This document shows positions 35,096 through 45,667 of a stretch of 64,000 nt of DNA, piece by piece. The position numbers and the translations under genes are program-made. Location of the stretch: the NCBI GenBank assembly GCA_030407005.1, contig JAUDYN010000005.1, positions 992,001 to 1,056,000 on the forward strand, read 5' to 3'. Positions within the stretch are counted from its first letter, which is position 1. Each line of letters begins with the position of its first letter. A model generated the notes under the pieces. It saw only the letters and a program-made list of their open reading frames with translations. It had not been told where the DNA came from and did not search any database. The DNA comes from Desarmillaria ectypa. Lineage: Eukaryota > Basidiomycota > Agaricomycetes > Agaricales > Physalacriaceae.

Positions 35096-35638
35096 CTATG
35101 GAGTTTTCTCAAAGTCCGATGTGATCGAATCCAGCCTCTCCCTGCTGAGCCTAGCGGTATAAGATCGGCTAACGATGTTGACTGTGAGATTTCAATTTGT
35201 CAGATTTCTCAACAGCAGATCAAAACACTGGACATCCATACAAGTGTCCATGAAACGCTCCATGCATCTTGTCAGGCATGTCTGGTTCGGAGTCAATTGC
35301 GTATTACAAAACAAAAAAATTCTCTCACTTCTTCAGAACTGCTGAGGGAAGCCCCAGGCCTAGTAACACATGCCTTGAAACAACGTTCGTTCATATTCTA
35401 TATCCGAATCCTTTAGTTATTATTTTGGGGGAAACGAGCGAGTACGAGCATTCATGAGCAGTTGAGCATTTGCCTGCGCAATTTCCGTGCGTACGGCATT
35501 CATTATTTGTTCCTTCTTCTCGTTGTCTAGTAAATCTGTAAGCATGATCCAGGCAAATCTACTGCGTGCCACACCACTAGGAGACGACGAAGAGGACGAC
35601 GGCTTGGATCCAAATGGCGATTTGAAGAAGTCTGACAT
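35096..35638 (-). CDS. TIM13: Small TIM chaperone of the mitochondrial intermembrane space
   Basis: Tim13 pairs with Tim8 and carries hydrophobic precursors to the inner membrane. The gene is split into about five exons. The Ser-rich start MSDFFKSPFGSK is followed by NEKKEQIMNAVRTEIAQANA. The twin CX3C motifs that form disulfides are CFKAC and CLTRC, separated by VTRPGASLSSSEE. The end is FNIVSRSYTARLSRERLDS. The intron 35398-35449 joins LLMN to NMNERCFKAC with the length expected of the family, but its donor reads GC (GCTCGT) rather than GT. A 39-bp segment near the start (GTGTGG...TTACAG) may be another intron or retained. The gene was pieced together by hand from short exons. It diverges from JJJ1 over 169 bp. 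Confidence 0.87.
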
Positions 35639-35807
35639 GGTTTTTCAGATATTCCGGCGTCCAATGGCGGTGGTGGTAGTAGAGTCAGTCAAAGTCGCGG
35701 GGAACGAAAATATTTGATCGAGGCTAAAATAGGCAATCACTGTTCATCATCGACGACGACGAAGACGGCCTTTTCCGCCTTTCTCTTCTCGTCCACCAGC
35801 ATATACC

Positions 35808-37900
35808 ATGGGTGCCGGAGAGTCGACCGTACGTAATGATCAAGCCGATGAAGTCGTGGACTACTACCAGCTGTTAGAGGTCGACGAGAATGCTACGGCC
35901 GACGAATTGAAGGTGCACTAGCCAGGATCCTTTGCGTATTTACCCATTTTTACAGTCACAAAGCGCTCTTTCAGAAGACTTGCTCTGGTTCATCATCCAG
36001 ACAAGAATACTAATGATGTCGAAGGTGCTACGAAGAGATTTGCGGCGATGCAGCAGGCATATGAGGTCAGATTCTCAGGAAATCTCTCCGAAATATACTC
36101 ATCAATCCTCAGGTGCTCAGTGATGAACAAGTGAGCTACAGCAAATCACCAGCTGTTGGCAAATAACCGAGCTACACCAAGTAGGAACGCGCGTGGTACG
36201 ATTCACACAAGGCATCATTACAACCTGAGCCCGATGCAGAAAAGGTGTTTGAGGATATCCGCAGGGGTGTCCCACCACCTCGTGCACGAGACAGAGGCCT
36301 CACTGTAAGGCACCTTGCCCGTTTTTTTGATGCAACCATTTGGTCTGGATTCGCCGATGACGAAAACGTATATTTTATCGAAAATGATCTACTTGCCGTA
36401 TACTGATTTTCACGCTATCCCATCATTCTCAGGGATTTTTCACGGTATATCGAAACCTGTTTAACCGGCTCAAGGCCGAGGAGGCTATGATATCCGATAT
36501 CGACCTGCCTTCTTTCGGATATTCCACTTGGACTTGGACACCCGCTCACAAAGGCGAAGACTCGCCCGCAGCACGGACATTCTACAATGTGTGGATAAAC
36601 TTTGTTACAAACAAAGACTTCAGTTGGTGCGATCAATGGAATCTCACTGAAGCGCCTGATCGGCGGGTTCGAAGGTATCTGTATTTTTACGTGTATGCTT
36701 TTAGAGTTCTGAATAAACCTATTATTTTCTAGACTGATGGAAAAGGATAACAAAAAGGCCCGGGATGATGCGCGCAGAGACTACAACGACACCGTCCGGG
36801 TAAGCAGAGCCTTACCTTCCTGTTGTATCCATGTAAAACGGCATTATACAGTCTCTGGCCAAATTCCTGCGTAAACGTGATCCACGCCACAAGGTCCATC
36901 TTGCTCATCAGTCGGAAGAAAACCAGAGTCGCGTTGCATCAGGAACTTCAACACCCCATGTTGGTTCTTCCAGGGGACCTGCTCAACCGGCTGCAGATTC
37001 TTATGTGGAACAGGACTGGCAGAAGATCGACACAAAAGGAGCACATGATGATGATCTGGAGTGGGCCATCGGCGAGGGCGAAGATCCTGAAGAGTGGGAA
37101 TGCGTCGTGTGTGGCAAATCGTTCCGAAGCGAAGCAGCGTGGGACAGCCACGAAAGAAGCAAAAAGCACCTCAAGGAAGTCGAGCTTCTACGCAGGGAGA
37201 TGCAGGAGGAAGATGCTGAGTTCGGCCTCGATGATCCAGAACCGGGTTGTTCGGGGGGTGGAACCCCGGGCCTCCCACGGTCGCAAAGTTTAACGCCTGA
37301 CGTATCAACTATAGACGAAGACCCTACCGTCGTTGTTGGCGCCTCTGATGGTGAGGACCAGCAGATCAATATCGGCAAACGAGAGAAGCGAAAAAGCAAA
37401 ACCAAGAAGCCGCCTTCGGAACCGTTGACGAAAACTCAAGAAACGAGGCAGGGAATTATTGACCCTTCGATTCCAGAGGCGCAGGCGCAGACCGCTTCTT
37501 CGGACGACACGCGACTGTCGAGCGTGGCAGTAGAAATGACGAAAAGGGAAAAAAGACGCGCCAAGCAATCGAAGAAAGCTGAAGCAGAGAAGAACGCCGA
37601 ATCACAGGTATGATAAGATTTTTCATCGTATTGTCTTGAAACACCCATCTTACGGAGCTGTGTCTCGTGTTAGTTCAAATGCAACTTTTGTTTGAACACT
37701 TTCACAAGTAAGACCCAACTTTTTAACCATATCCGGGACATGGACCATGCTCTTGCTGACGACACTCCGAGTCGGGGAAAAAAGGGGAAGACAGGGAAGC
37801 GGTGAGGTTTCCGGCGGCACATTCGGATTGGGCTAGATTTTGTTTTGAATACAATAATGTAGATCACTCTTAATGCAGCGGTACCGACGAAGCGGCCTAG
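35808..37900 (+). CDS. JJJ1: J-domain protein JJJ1 / DNAJC21
   Basis: A co-chaperone that stimulates Hsp70 on late cytoplasmic pre-60S ribosomes and helps recycle the export factor Arx1. The J domain is near the N-terminus ([18 protein letters not shown], then the His-Pro-Asp motif in ALVHHPDKN, and AYEVLSDEQ). The family-specific [12 protein letters not shown] and [10 protein letters not shown] blocks follow, then a charged segment. Two C2H2 zinc fingers are present: [19 protein letters not shown] near 37096, and [19 protein letters not shown] near 37676. At least seven introns are needed. A strong donor at 37801 (GTGAGG) and acceptor near 37878 give an ending GKRGTDEAA with stop at 37898-37900; without that splice the stop is at 37803. 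Confidence 0.92.
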
Positions 37901-38413
37901 ATGCACTCAAGAACAAATGCGCCTCCGACATTGTTTGAGAGTTTTGTACAGCGGGCAATTTCCGGAAAGATCACCAAAAATCTTCACCCACTTGAAATGC
38001 CGGGGCATAGCGCATTCCCTCATGATAACACACCGCTATCATCCCTGAAAAAGGGTGTTTATACTATTGGCTCCGAGACGAACACCGAACAGGAAGACCG
38101 AAAGAACCCTTCGTAATGATGTTAAGTTGTGCACCATCGGGAAAGCGGCAGGAACAATCCTGGGCACTTTAGCTTCCAGACGAGCCCATCTGTTTGCCGG
38201 AGGAGCAAATATGTATCCAGCTCATTTTCGAATGGGTACAGAGACGGGGTAAATTACGTTTCAATAACGCGTTGTCGCGACGACGAGAAGATTATGTAGT
38301 TCCCGCGAAATGAAGAATATAAATGACAATCATCCCATTCGCAAGACATACTAAACTTTTATGTAAACGGAAAGTCCGCGGTTCCGTAAACGACCTGAAA
38401 AACAACGGATAAA
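37901..38413. other. Intergenic between convergent JJJ1 and PRP18
   Basis: About 510 bp downstream of both genes. A frame at 37901-38116 lacks any motif. Probably 3' UTRs. Confidence 0.5.
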
Positions 38414-39759
38414 CTATCCCATCAACTGAGATACGTCCTCCGGCGGATATTTGGTTTGAGAGAACGTGAGGAGTCTAGAGGGCGAGTATTCAGTTACCCC
38501 GAAACAATGGGAACCTCCCCCCAGGACGTACCGTTTTAGGCTCTGAATATATTTACGACTAACTTCATCGTTCAGCACATGCGCGACTTGATCTGATGAG
38601 ATCTTCTCTCGGGCAGAACGTTCATGTATACTAGGAACCGGAATGAGCCATGATTTCGTAGCATGTGGAGGAGGGAACAGGACGGGACGTACCCAACCAT
38701 GGTCACACCGATAGGCCAGGGTGCATTACCGATGGATAAGCGCAGGTAGGCGTCATTTGCGCGTTGATATTGCCGCTTCTGCATGTGGTGGACGATCTCA
38801 GCCATACGAGCTAGGACATCAGAGGGTAAAGACTTAGAGGAACGCAGTCAGAATGGAGTAATGCGTGGAATTAGGTGAATTTTCGTACCCTAGAACGTAG
38901 CTGCTTGAAAAGAGGCTTGAGATACTCTGCAGACTGGACTTGGGTTGCAGCAGCGAGTTTTCCTTGGTGTGTTCTCTTGATGTGGTCTGTGCGAGTCGAC
39001 AAGCTGAAGTGAAGGTAAAAATAAATAAATAATGCATACCTGGTCGTTCATCCATGGCCTCTCCCCACTCCTTCAGTACCCGCTTCAGGGCATAATAAAT
39101 AATAGGATACAGCTTGTCCGGATCTGTTTTCACAAGGTCGAGGTCGAGTACGGTGTTGGATGCGACCTCAGATTCTTCCTTCTTCTTGCCCTTGTTGAGG
39201 ATTCTTTTACTCTTCATCTCTCTCTCCACATTCTCGACATCCTCGAGGGCCTTCTTGAAATCATTCTGGCCGCCTTGCCGGTCATGGCCCTTCTCCTCAA
39301 TCAACTCTAGCGCTCGTAGCCGGAGCCGTCGGTCTTTGTCCGACTCGGCGAATAGCCGTATTGGCTGGCCCTTGGCTCGGAGTCGACGTATAGTCTCTTC
39401 TACGGAGATATTGAATGATGATTCGGGTTTAGGTGAGTCGGTTTCGCGTGTTAGTGAACTGGGATGAGGAGAATTGGACGACCTGGCACTAGCCTGCTCT
39501 CCATCAACAAATCAGGACCTAAGTTTTGCAGAATACATGCGATGTTACTCACTTTCGCTGCCTTTGCTGCTGCTGCCTTTACTTCTGCCTCTTCCCTGGT
39601 TGCTCGTTCCTTTGCCTCTGCCTCTTCCCGCTCTTTGCGTTCCTGTTCTTCTTTCATTCGTTCGAGTTCACCACGGCGCATATATTTTGTCGGTCGTTCG
39701 GATGAACCTTCCTCTAGTACTTTTCGTTTTGAAGCAATTTCAGCCTTGAGTGCGTCCAT
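38414..39759 (-). CDS. PRP18: Pre-mRNA splicing factor PRP18
   Basis: Prp18 acts at the second step of splicing, stabilising exon-intermediate docking on the U5 snRNP. The N-terminus ([17 protein letters not shown]) is coiled coil and rich in Glu, Arg and Ala. A PRP4/splicing-factor motif follows ([20 protein letters not shown], then [13 protein letters not shown]). The Prp18 domain covers the C-terminal half: [20 protein letters not shown], then [14 protein letters not shown], and the strongly conserved [19 protein letters not shown] continued by [10 protein letters not shown] after an intron. The end is [11 protein letters not shown]. About four introns are present. The Met at 39759 is chosen because the extension upstream is poorly conserved. 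It diverges from COX12 over 119 bp. Confidence 0.93.
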
Positions 39760-39878
39760 GGTTATTAGTGTAGCAGTGGATTTGAGGGTCGGTGGTCTAG
39801 ACGCAAGAAATCTTATGTAATTAATTTCTCTTTCCGCTACCACCCGTGGCTGTTCGTCGACTACAAACTTGTACCACC
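39760..39878. promoter_or_regulatory. Compact bidirectional promoter, PRP18 / COX12
   Basis: A 119-bp gap lies between divergent start codons, so it must hold both core promoters. This repeats the pattern at COX10/U1-70K. Confidence 0.55.
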
Positions 39879-40394
39879 ATGTCTGAGGCCTCCGAATTGT
39901 CTAGGTATTTCTTCTCTTTTCGTTCTCAATTTTCTGGTATTTATCGTGCCTTAAGCAAATACGTTCTCCAGACCGTTGGGTTCGACGGTGAGCCTATTCG
40001 TTGGCAGTGATAGAGACGACTGATAGAGGGATCCCCAGCTCGCTTCCCCAACCAGAACCAGACCCGCAACTGGTACTATCGCTTGAACTGCGCATATATC
40101 GCCATATCTCACGTTTTGCTCTATACAGCTTCCAGAACTATGTCGATTACTTCAAGTGTATCAATGCCAAGGGTGAAGACTACGCTCCTTGCTCGCAATT
40201 CAAGAGGGTCTATCGTACTCTCTGCCCCAGTGCGTAGTTCCATTTATTTTCCCAGTCGTTTGCTGATAATATTTCAGATGAATGGGTATGTACCACTACT
40301 GCATGATGTATTCCCTGACGGTAATGTTCCTTAGGTCTCCAAATGGGATGACCAGCGCGAGAACGGCAATTTCCCCGCTTCCCTGGAACCTTGA
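39879..40394 (+). CDS. COX12: Cytochrome c oxidase subunit 6b
   Basis: A small intermembrane-space subunit of complex IV. Six exons (39879-39904, 39956-39987, 40039-40072, 40129-40229, 40278-40285 and 40335-40394) sum to 261 nt, 86 residues, the usual size. The product contains TVGFDARFPNQNQTRNC, then the CX9C half NYVDYFKC, then PCSQFKRVYRTLCPNEW and SKWDDQRENGNF, so the twin Cys pairs for the disulfide hairpin (Mia40 import) are present. Exon 5 is only 8 nt. It would be invisible to simple gene finding, because no exon exceeds 101 nt. Confidence 0.93.
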
Positions 40395-40664
40395 TGCGTG
40401 TTAAGGCATGGCCAGAAAGCAGAGACCGGAGGAAGGCTTTGTACGTTAGACAAGTCCAGTATATTGTTCCCAGAAATACCCTCCAGGTCACGTGGAATTT
40501 AACAAGTTCTATCTCTTTCTTTAATCCTTCTGCGTGCCGTCAGACAGACCTCTTTTCCCGCTCTGGATCTTTTTATTGATACGGGGTTCCGGCTTGTTCC
40601 CACCATCAGCTCTATTTTTCATTGATAAGGAAACCGCCGGTTAAACTCCTCGCTTCTAACCATC

Positions 40665-41903
40665 ATGGACTACAGCAACGAACCAGAGCACTCGGGGTTA
40701 CTCGTGGTGCAAGCACAAGAGCCGTTTAATGCGGAACCGCCGTCTGCTGCCCTCGTTGAGTTCGAGTTGACCCCTGAGGAGCTCGTGTATTGCAGAAACC
40801 ATGGGCCAGTCCGGGAGTTCTCAGAGGATGATTATACATTGACCGTCAAAGGAATGGTGAACAAAGAAGTCACACTTTCAATGAAAGATATAAAAATGAT
40901 GTTTCCGCAAACCCGGGTGGTTGCAGCTCTCCAAGTGAGACCCTATTCCGTTGACGATGAATTATACTAACAGCGACGTACTTGTAGTGCGCCGGAAACC
41001 GACGCAACGAGATGGGTGCTATCAAACGTGTACACGGCGTAGGATGGGACGACGGTGTTATTGCCAACTGCAGTTGGGGTGGTGTACGACTCTGTGATGT
41101 GTTAAAGTATGCCGGGATTCAGCAAGACAGTGCACATGTATGCTTCACGTCGTATGCCACGTTGTGTCAGGATGACACCTACTACGGGTCTTCGATTCCC
41201 GTTGAGAAGGCGACGAGTACTGAGAATGATGTTCTGTTGGCTTTCGAGGTCTGTTGCTGATGTACTTCTCACCAAGTCCAGGCTAAAGTGCAGATAGATG
41301 AACCACGAGGCATTGCCAGCGGAACACGGTGGACCTCTACGCCTCGTTGTCCCAGGCGTGTTAGGTGCCAGATGGGTGAAATGGCTTGACACAATTATTA
41401 TTTCTCCAGACGAGTCGCCAAATTACTATCAGCAGACGGACTACAAGGTCCTTCCACCAGATGTATGACTTATTTCCTCGTATCCATTCATATCAGTCGC
41501 TAAAATTCATTCATAGATCGAAACTCAAGCTGACGCTAAAGATGTGTGGTCCAAGTACCCTGCCATAGAATCCCTCCCGCTGAACTCGGTCATCGCTCTG
41601 GCGGTCCACCATCCGTCATCGTCGTCTCTCTTCGTGAAAGGATACGCTGTTCCGGGGTCGTCGGGGAACGTTGCATCTGTCCAAGTATCAATCGACGAGG
41701 GTAAGAGCTGGGTGCCGGCGAAGATAACCTATCAGAAGGGACGATGGAGTTGGACCCTATGGGAAGTTGAAGTGTCTGATGTGCCTCAAAGTGGTGTTGT
41801 TTTCTCTCGTGCTATTGATGATCTTGGAAGGATGCAAGATAAGGAATGTGTATGGAATATGCGAGGCGTTGCATATAATGCTTGGGGACGAAAGAGTTGG
41901 TAA
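40665..41903 (+). CDS. Sulfite oxidase, molybdopterin type
   Basis: It oxidises sulfite to sulfate at a molybdenum cofactor, usually in the mitochondrial intermembrane space or peroxisome. The exons encode an N-terminal part ([19 protein letters not shown]), then the Mo-ligand segment [10 protein letters not shown] right after an intron, then [17 protein letters not shown] and [20 protein letters not shown], and the C-terminal dimerisation domain ([23 protein letters not shown]-like [26 protein letters not shown]). No cytochrome b5 domain is present, so this is the plant/fungal SO or nitrate-reductase-like short form. No clear mitochondrial leader is seen. Four exons; start [11 protein letters not shown]. 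Confidence 0.93.
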
Positions 41904-42101
41904 CATATATTATTAAATAATTTGTATAATTAATATTGAGTATACAACATGATTGCCATTTTTGGATGCATCTGTCTTTGCCGAGGTATTTCGTCTGTAC
42001 ACGATCGACGTCGACGAGCAGCTGTACTACAAATCTCTTTCAGTAACCAGCGGTGCTCGTTCTTAGTGCCTTCTTCAAAGAAATCATTCCTCGTGTGTAC
42101 C

Positions 42102-42391
42102 ATGGCGCTGGGAAGACTCGTTCATTATACGCTCGACGCAGTACTACTGTCGACGGTGCTAGCAGGCGTACGGAGGTCCAGTGGTTTTACGTGCGTGATA
42201 TTTAGTCAAGTGCCGACTGCTAGCTGATTATATGCAGCCCCAATACATCAGCGATTACCGAGCCCACACTGCGCTCAGTGGCTGATGCGTTCCTTAGCAC
42301 AGGCGAGACTGTGTTTGATCTCATTCAGATCAAGTCGATGAATACCGAGTACTTCAAGAAAGACTCGAAGACTGGGTCGAGGAGTGGATAG
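42102..42391 (+). CDS. DUF1748-family small mitochondrial protein
   Basis: Two exons (42102-42190 and 42238-42391) give 80 residues: MALGRLVHYTLDAVLLSTV, then LAGVRRSSGFT, then PNTSAITEPTLRSVADAFLS and a short tail. This matches the small fungal DUF1748 family (short mitochondrial membrane proteins). A single hydrophobic helix is visible at about residues 8-25. Its precise role is unknown to me. It sits just downstream of sulfite oxidase. Confidence 0.82.
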
Positions 42392-42627
42392 CGATGGTCG
42401 GGGATGGGTGTATACTTGACCTTGAACCTTTCGACTCTATATCTATACTACAGTGACTGGATTCCAACGAAACGAATGATTATATGCGGGAATAATGCAA
42501 GAATAAATATTCTTTATCTATGTATGGAGGCAATTGAGATATGTTTAGATCTGTTGAGATTGGTGCAAACAATATACCAACATGTTGTGGGAATTTGTCA
42601 TTCAGTCAAGGTTGTCTTCTTACCACC

Positions 42628-45513
42628 ATGGCCCACGACGTAACCCCTCCGGAGAGCACCATTGCCGTCGCCTTCGTCGTCGACGCCTCCCTCTCGCTAG
42701 CCGCCCAATGGCACCTCGTCATTGGCCAATACGTTGCCCCAATGCTTAAGCGTCTCAGCGAGTCCAATCCCGGTTTCAGAGTAGGAGAAAATAGCCTATG
42801 CTGCGGCACCTATCGTCTAATTATTAACGACTAGTTTCGCATGGCCTTTGTTTCCTATGGCACCGCCGATACTCGGCCTACACCTTTGCTATGCAAACGG
42901 TTCTTTGCCGACTTTCAGCCAGTCACCAAACTCATCAAGGAGGAGCCATCGAAGCTTGGTGTTGGTCTGTCCTCTTCAGGGACCCACGGAATGTCGGCCC
43001 TAGAGGGCTTCGTTGCGGCAGTAGAGGTCAGTAATTGAATTGGTTTCGCTTACACGCTACACGCCTTAACGTAAGGTCTAGATGTTTGATACCCTGCAGA
43101 GTTGCTATATCCCACCTGATCCCAATCGTCCTCCACTCTACCACATATTCCATATTGCGTCTTCTCCGCCAGACCACCTTGAATTTCCTCAGCACAACCA
43201 GCTGCCCGAGCTCGACCACATTACTTGGGATACTCTACCAGCTGAGCTCCAAAAGGTGCCTGTCTCGTTCCAAACGTTTCAGGAGTGCGTTGCTAACATG
43301 TTTTCAGAGAAATATCAACCTCAGCATTATCAACCTGGATTCCTCACTTACCAAGTTCTCAGAGTTGCAGTCTTCGGTAGTATCTCTATTTCCTTTCACA
43401 GCATGCACTTACATATTTTTTAGGCCGCTTCTGGTCAGAAGGTGATGCCCTGGTTTCCAGTGCGTCCCCAGCATGCGCTCTGCCTTTCTGGTTTCCCCGT
43501 GCATCAAGCTGCGCCGCCCAAAAGTAGCGATCTCCTTTGCTTTCCCCTGCTACTTGTCTCAATACTTCATATTAGCAACCCCCCAAAAGCGCCCTCATGA
43601 AGTCATCTCCGTCGACGACAAGAGTCCGGATGCAAAACGCGTACGGCTTTCCCAATCCAGTGAAAAACCGGCGCCCACCATCACCGTTGCACCAACTCGT
43701 CCTCCACCGCCCTCCCAACCTGTTGTTGCAAATAATCCCATTCAGCCCCCGCCTCAAAATATGCCGCCTCAGATACCGGTGCCAGGTCCACAGCAATTAC
43801 TCGATCGCTTCCGACAGGAAGAAGCCAAAATGCGCGAACTAAATAAAGCGATGGTAGAAGCTCGTGGTCGAGGGGAAATTGCACGGGCCGAGGCCATTCG
43901 TCAGGAGATGTCCAAGAGAATACCTCAGCACCAGAAACTTCGTCAGGTCGTCTTTACTATGCTGAGAGCTCCCCAAATGGCTGCGATGAGACAGCAGCTA
44001 ATGCAAGGACAGCTAGCCAATCAGGGAAATGCGGCGACTGCGACCGCAAATCCAGCTACCGAGACCCTGAAAGCTCCACAAGGCTCATCACCCGCACAAG
44101 GTACCACAGCCGCGTTTCCTCCCAACGACGGACCAAACCCTCCGACAAACAATTTCGTGCCGCCACAAGGAATGCACATACGATCTGTGTCAAATCCCGG
44201 CGAGGTCGGTCAAGGGTTTAATGCAGCTAGGATACAAATGTCGCCCAGCGCAGCTGCACAGATGCAGAAGGTTATCGAACAGCAAAACCGGACGGGACAG
44301 CCTCCACCTCAGCATCTAGGAGTGGGCCCATCGAAGGGTTCTCCCAATATGATGGTGAACATGCCTCCTAGTTCAATTACGTCGGCGCCACCGATGAACA
44401 TGATGTCGGCAGGGGATCATCCGCCGAGTAATGCTGCACAACCACCCCAACCGCAATCACAACCATCTGTCAAGACACCAGTGTGGCAAGGAACGCTTCG
44501 CTGGAGCGGTGTTGACTCAAACGGGAAGCGGGAGATGCAGGTACATGTCGTGGCGTTCGCTCAGAATCCCGCTGAATGGTGATTATTCCTATCCCTCCTT
44601 CTTTCGTTTAACTGAGGTTGATTTTAGTCATGCCAATACATGGCCATCATCATTTATGCTTACGCCCACGGCACAGCCTGCTGTATCAACACAGGATTTG
44701 CAGGTGTGGGTCAAGAAGACGCAGCCTGCATTGTGTACCTTTGCAGCTCAGCCCCGCATTGCCGATCCTAAGACGAACGAGCTTCATTACAGATCTCTGA
44801 TTGCGCTTCTTCTAAATAAGAAAGTTGTACGTGACATTCCTAACCTTTTCTCACATATAAATTTACTTTGTTGACAGTATGCTATCGCTGCGTGGACGCG
44901 ACCCTCAGGCGCCCAGGATCCTAATGCCCTATTGTTCCCCATAAATGCTCAAGGACTCGTAGGCGCTTTCTTCCCTCTCAACGGCATACCCGAGCTGCCC
45001 AAGTCTACGAACCCCAATTCCAACCCCAACTCTGTACCGCCCAATTTTCCGATCCAGTCTAACATGATGGCTTCCCTAGCCAAACTGCCCCCGGAGCAGC
45101 GGAACGCACTTATGGCCCAGTTTGCTATCGCCCAGCGGGTCCGTGCAGCCCAAGCAGCAGCTAATAATAACGCTACCTCTTCGTCGGGGTCATCTGGTTT
45201 TACACCCCAGCAGCCTCCGCAAACGGTTCAGCAGCAGTTCCAGCAGCATCAACAACAGCTACAGCAACATCAACAGCATCAACAGCAACAGCAACAGCAA
45301 GCATCGCAACAACAGTCATTCGGTGCCGGGCAGTCATATCCTGGTGCTGGGATGGTTCCCCAGGCAAATAACATGATGAATTTTAATGCACAGCAGACGC
45401 AGATGTCTGCATCGCTCCCGAGACCTGTGCAACCCAACGTCCAGGGTGGGTTCAGCCATGAGATCTTACAGTCATTTATGCAGCGTAGTGCAGAGGGTGG
45501 GGGAGGCACGTAG
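42628..45513 (+). CDS. MED25: Mediator subunit 25-like protein (vWA, PTOV-like, polyQ)
   Basis: MED25 is a Mediator subunit that contacts activators. The N-terminal von Willebrand A domain is built from several exons: VAFVVDASLSLAAQWHLVIG, then MAFVSYGTADTRP, FDTLQSCYIPPDPNRPPLYH, NINLSIINLDSSLTKFSEL, and GQKVMPWFPVRPQHALCLSG. A long Pro/Gln/Ala/Asn-rich linker contains a charged helix (EEAKMRELNKAMVEARGRG). A PTOV/ACID-like beta domain follows (VWQGTLRWSGVDSNGKRE, then LCTFAAQPRIADPKTNELHY, then INAQGLVGAFFPLNGIPEL). The C-terminus is Gln-rich. Exon edges around 43020-43520 are approximate. The vWA assignment is firm; the PTOV-like one is by pattern and order. Confidence 0.82.
45228..45315 (+). 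repeat. Poly-glutamine (CAG/CAA/CAT) tract
   Basis: Inside the last exon of the MED25-like gene, mixed CAG, CAA and CAT codons encode an almost pure Gln run with some His, Leu and Ser. Such tracts are length-variable between strains. Confidence 0.85.
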
Positions 45514-45667
45514 TCGGTAGGATCTTGGGAGCACATATATCTTGGTTGTATCGGTATTACTATTCGCAATTTCGCATACATGTAGATTATAGATTGTATT
45601 TTTATATTGTACTACATAATACATCATTAGCGGTGGGCTACCGGGCCGCGAGCGTCCTTTCTTTTGC

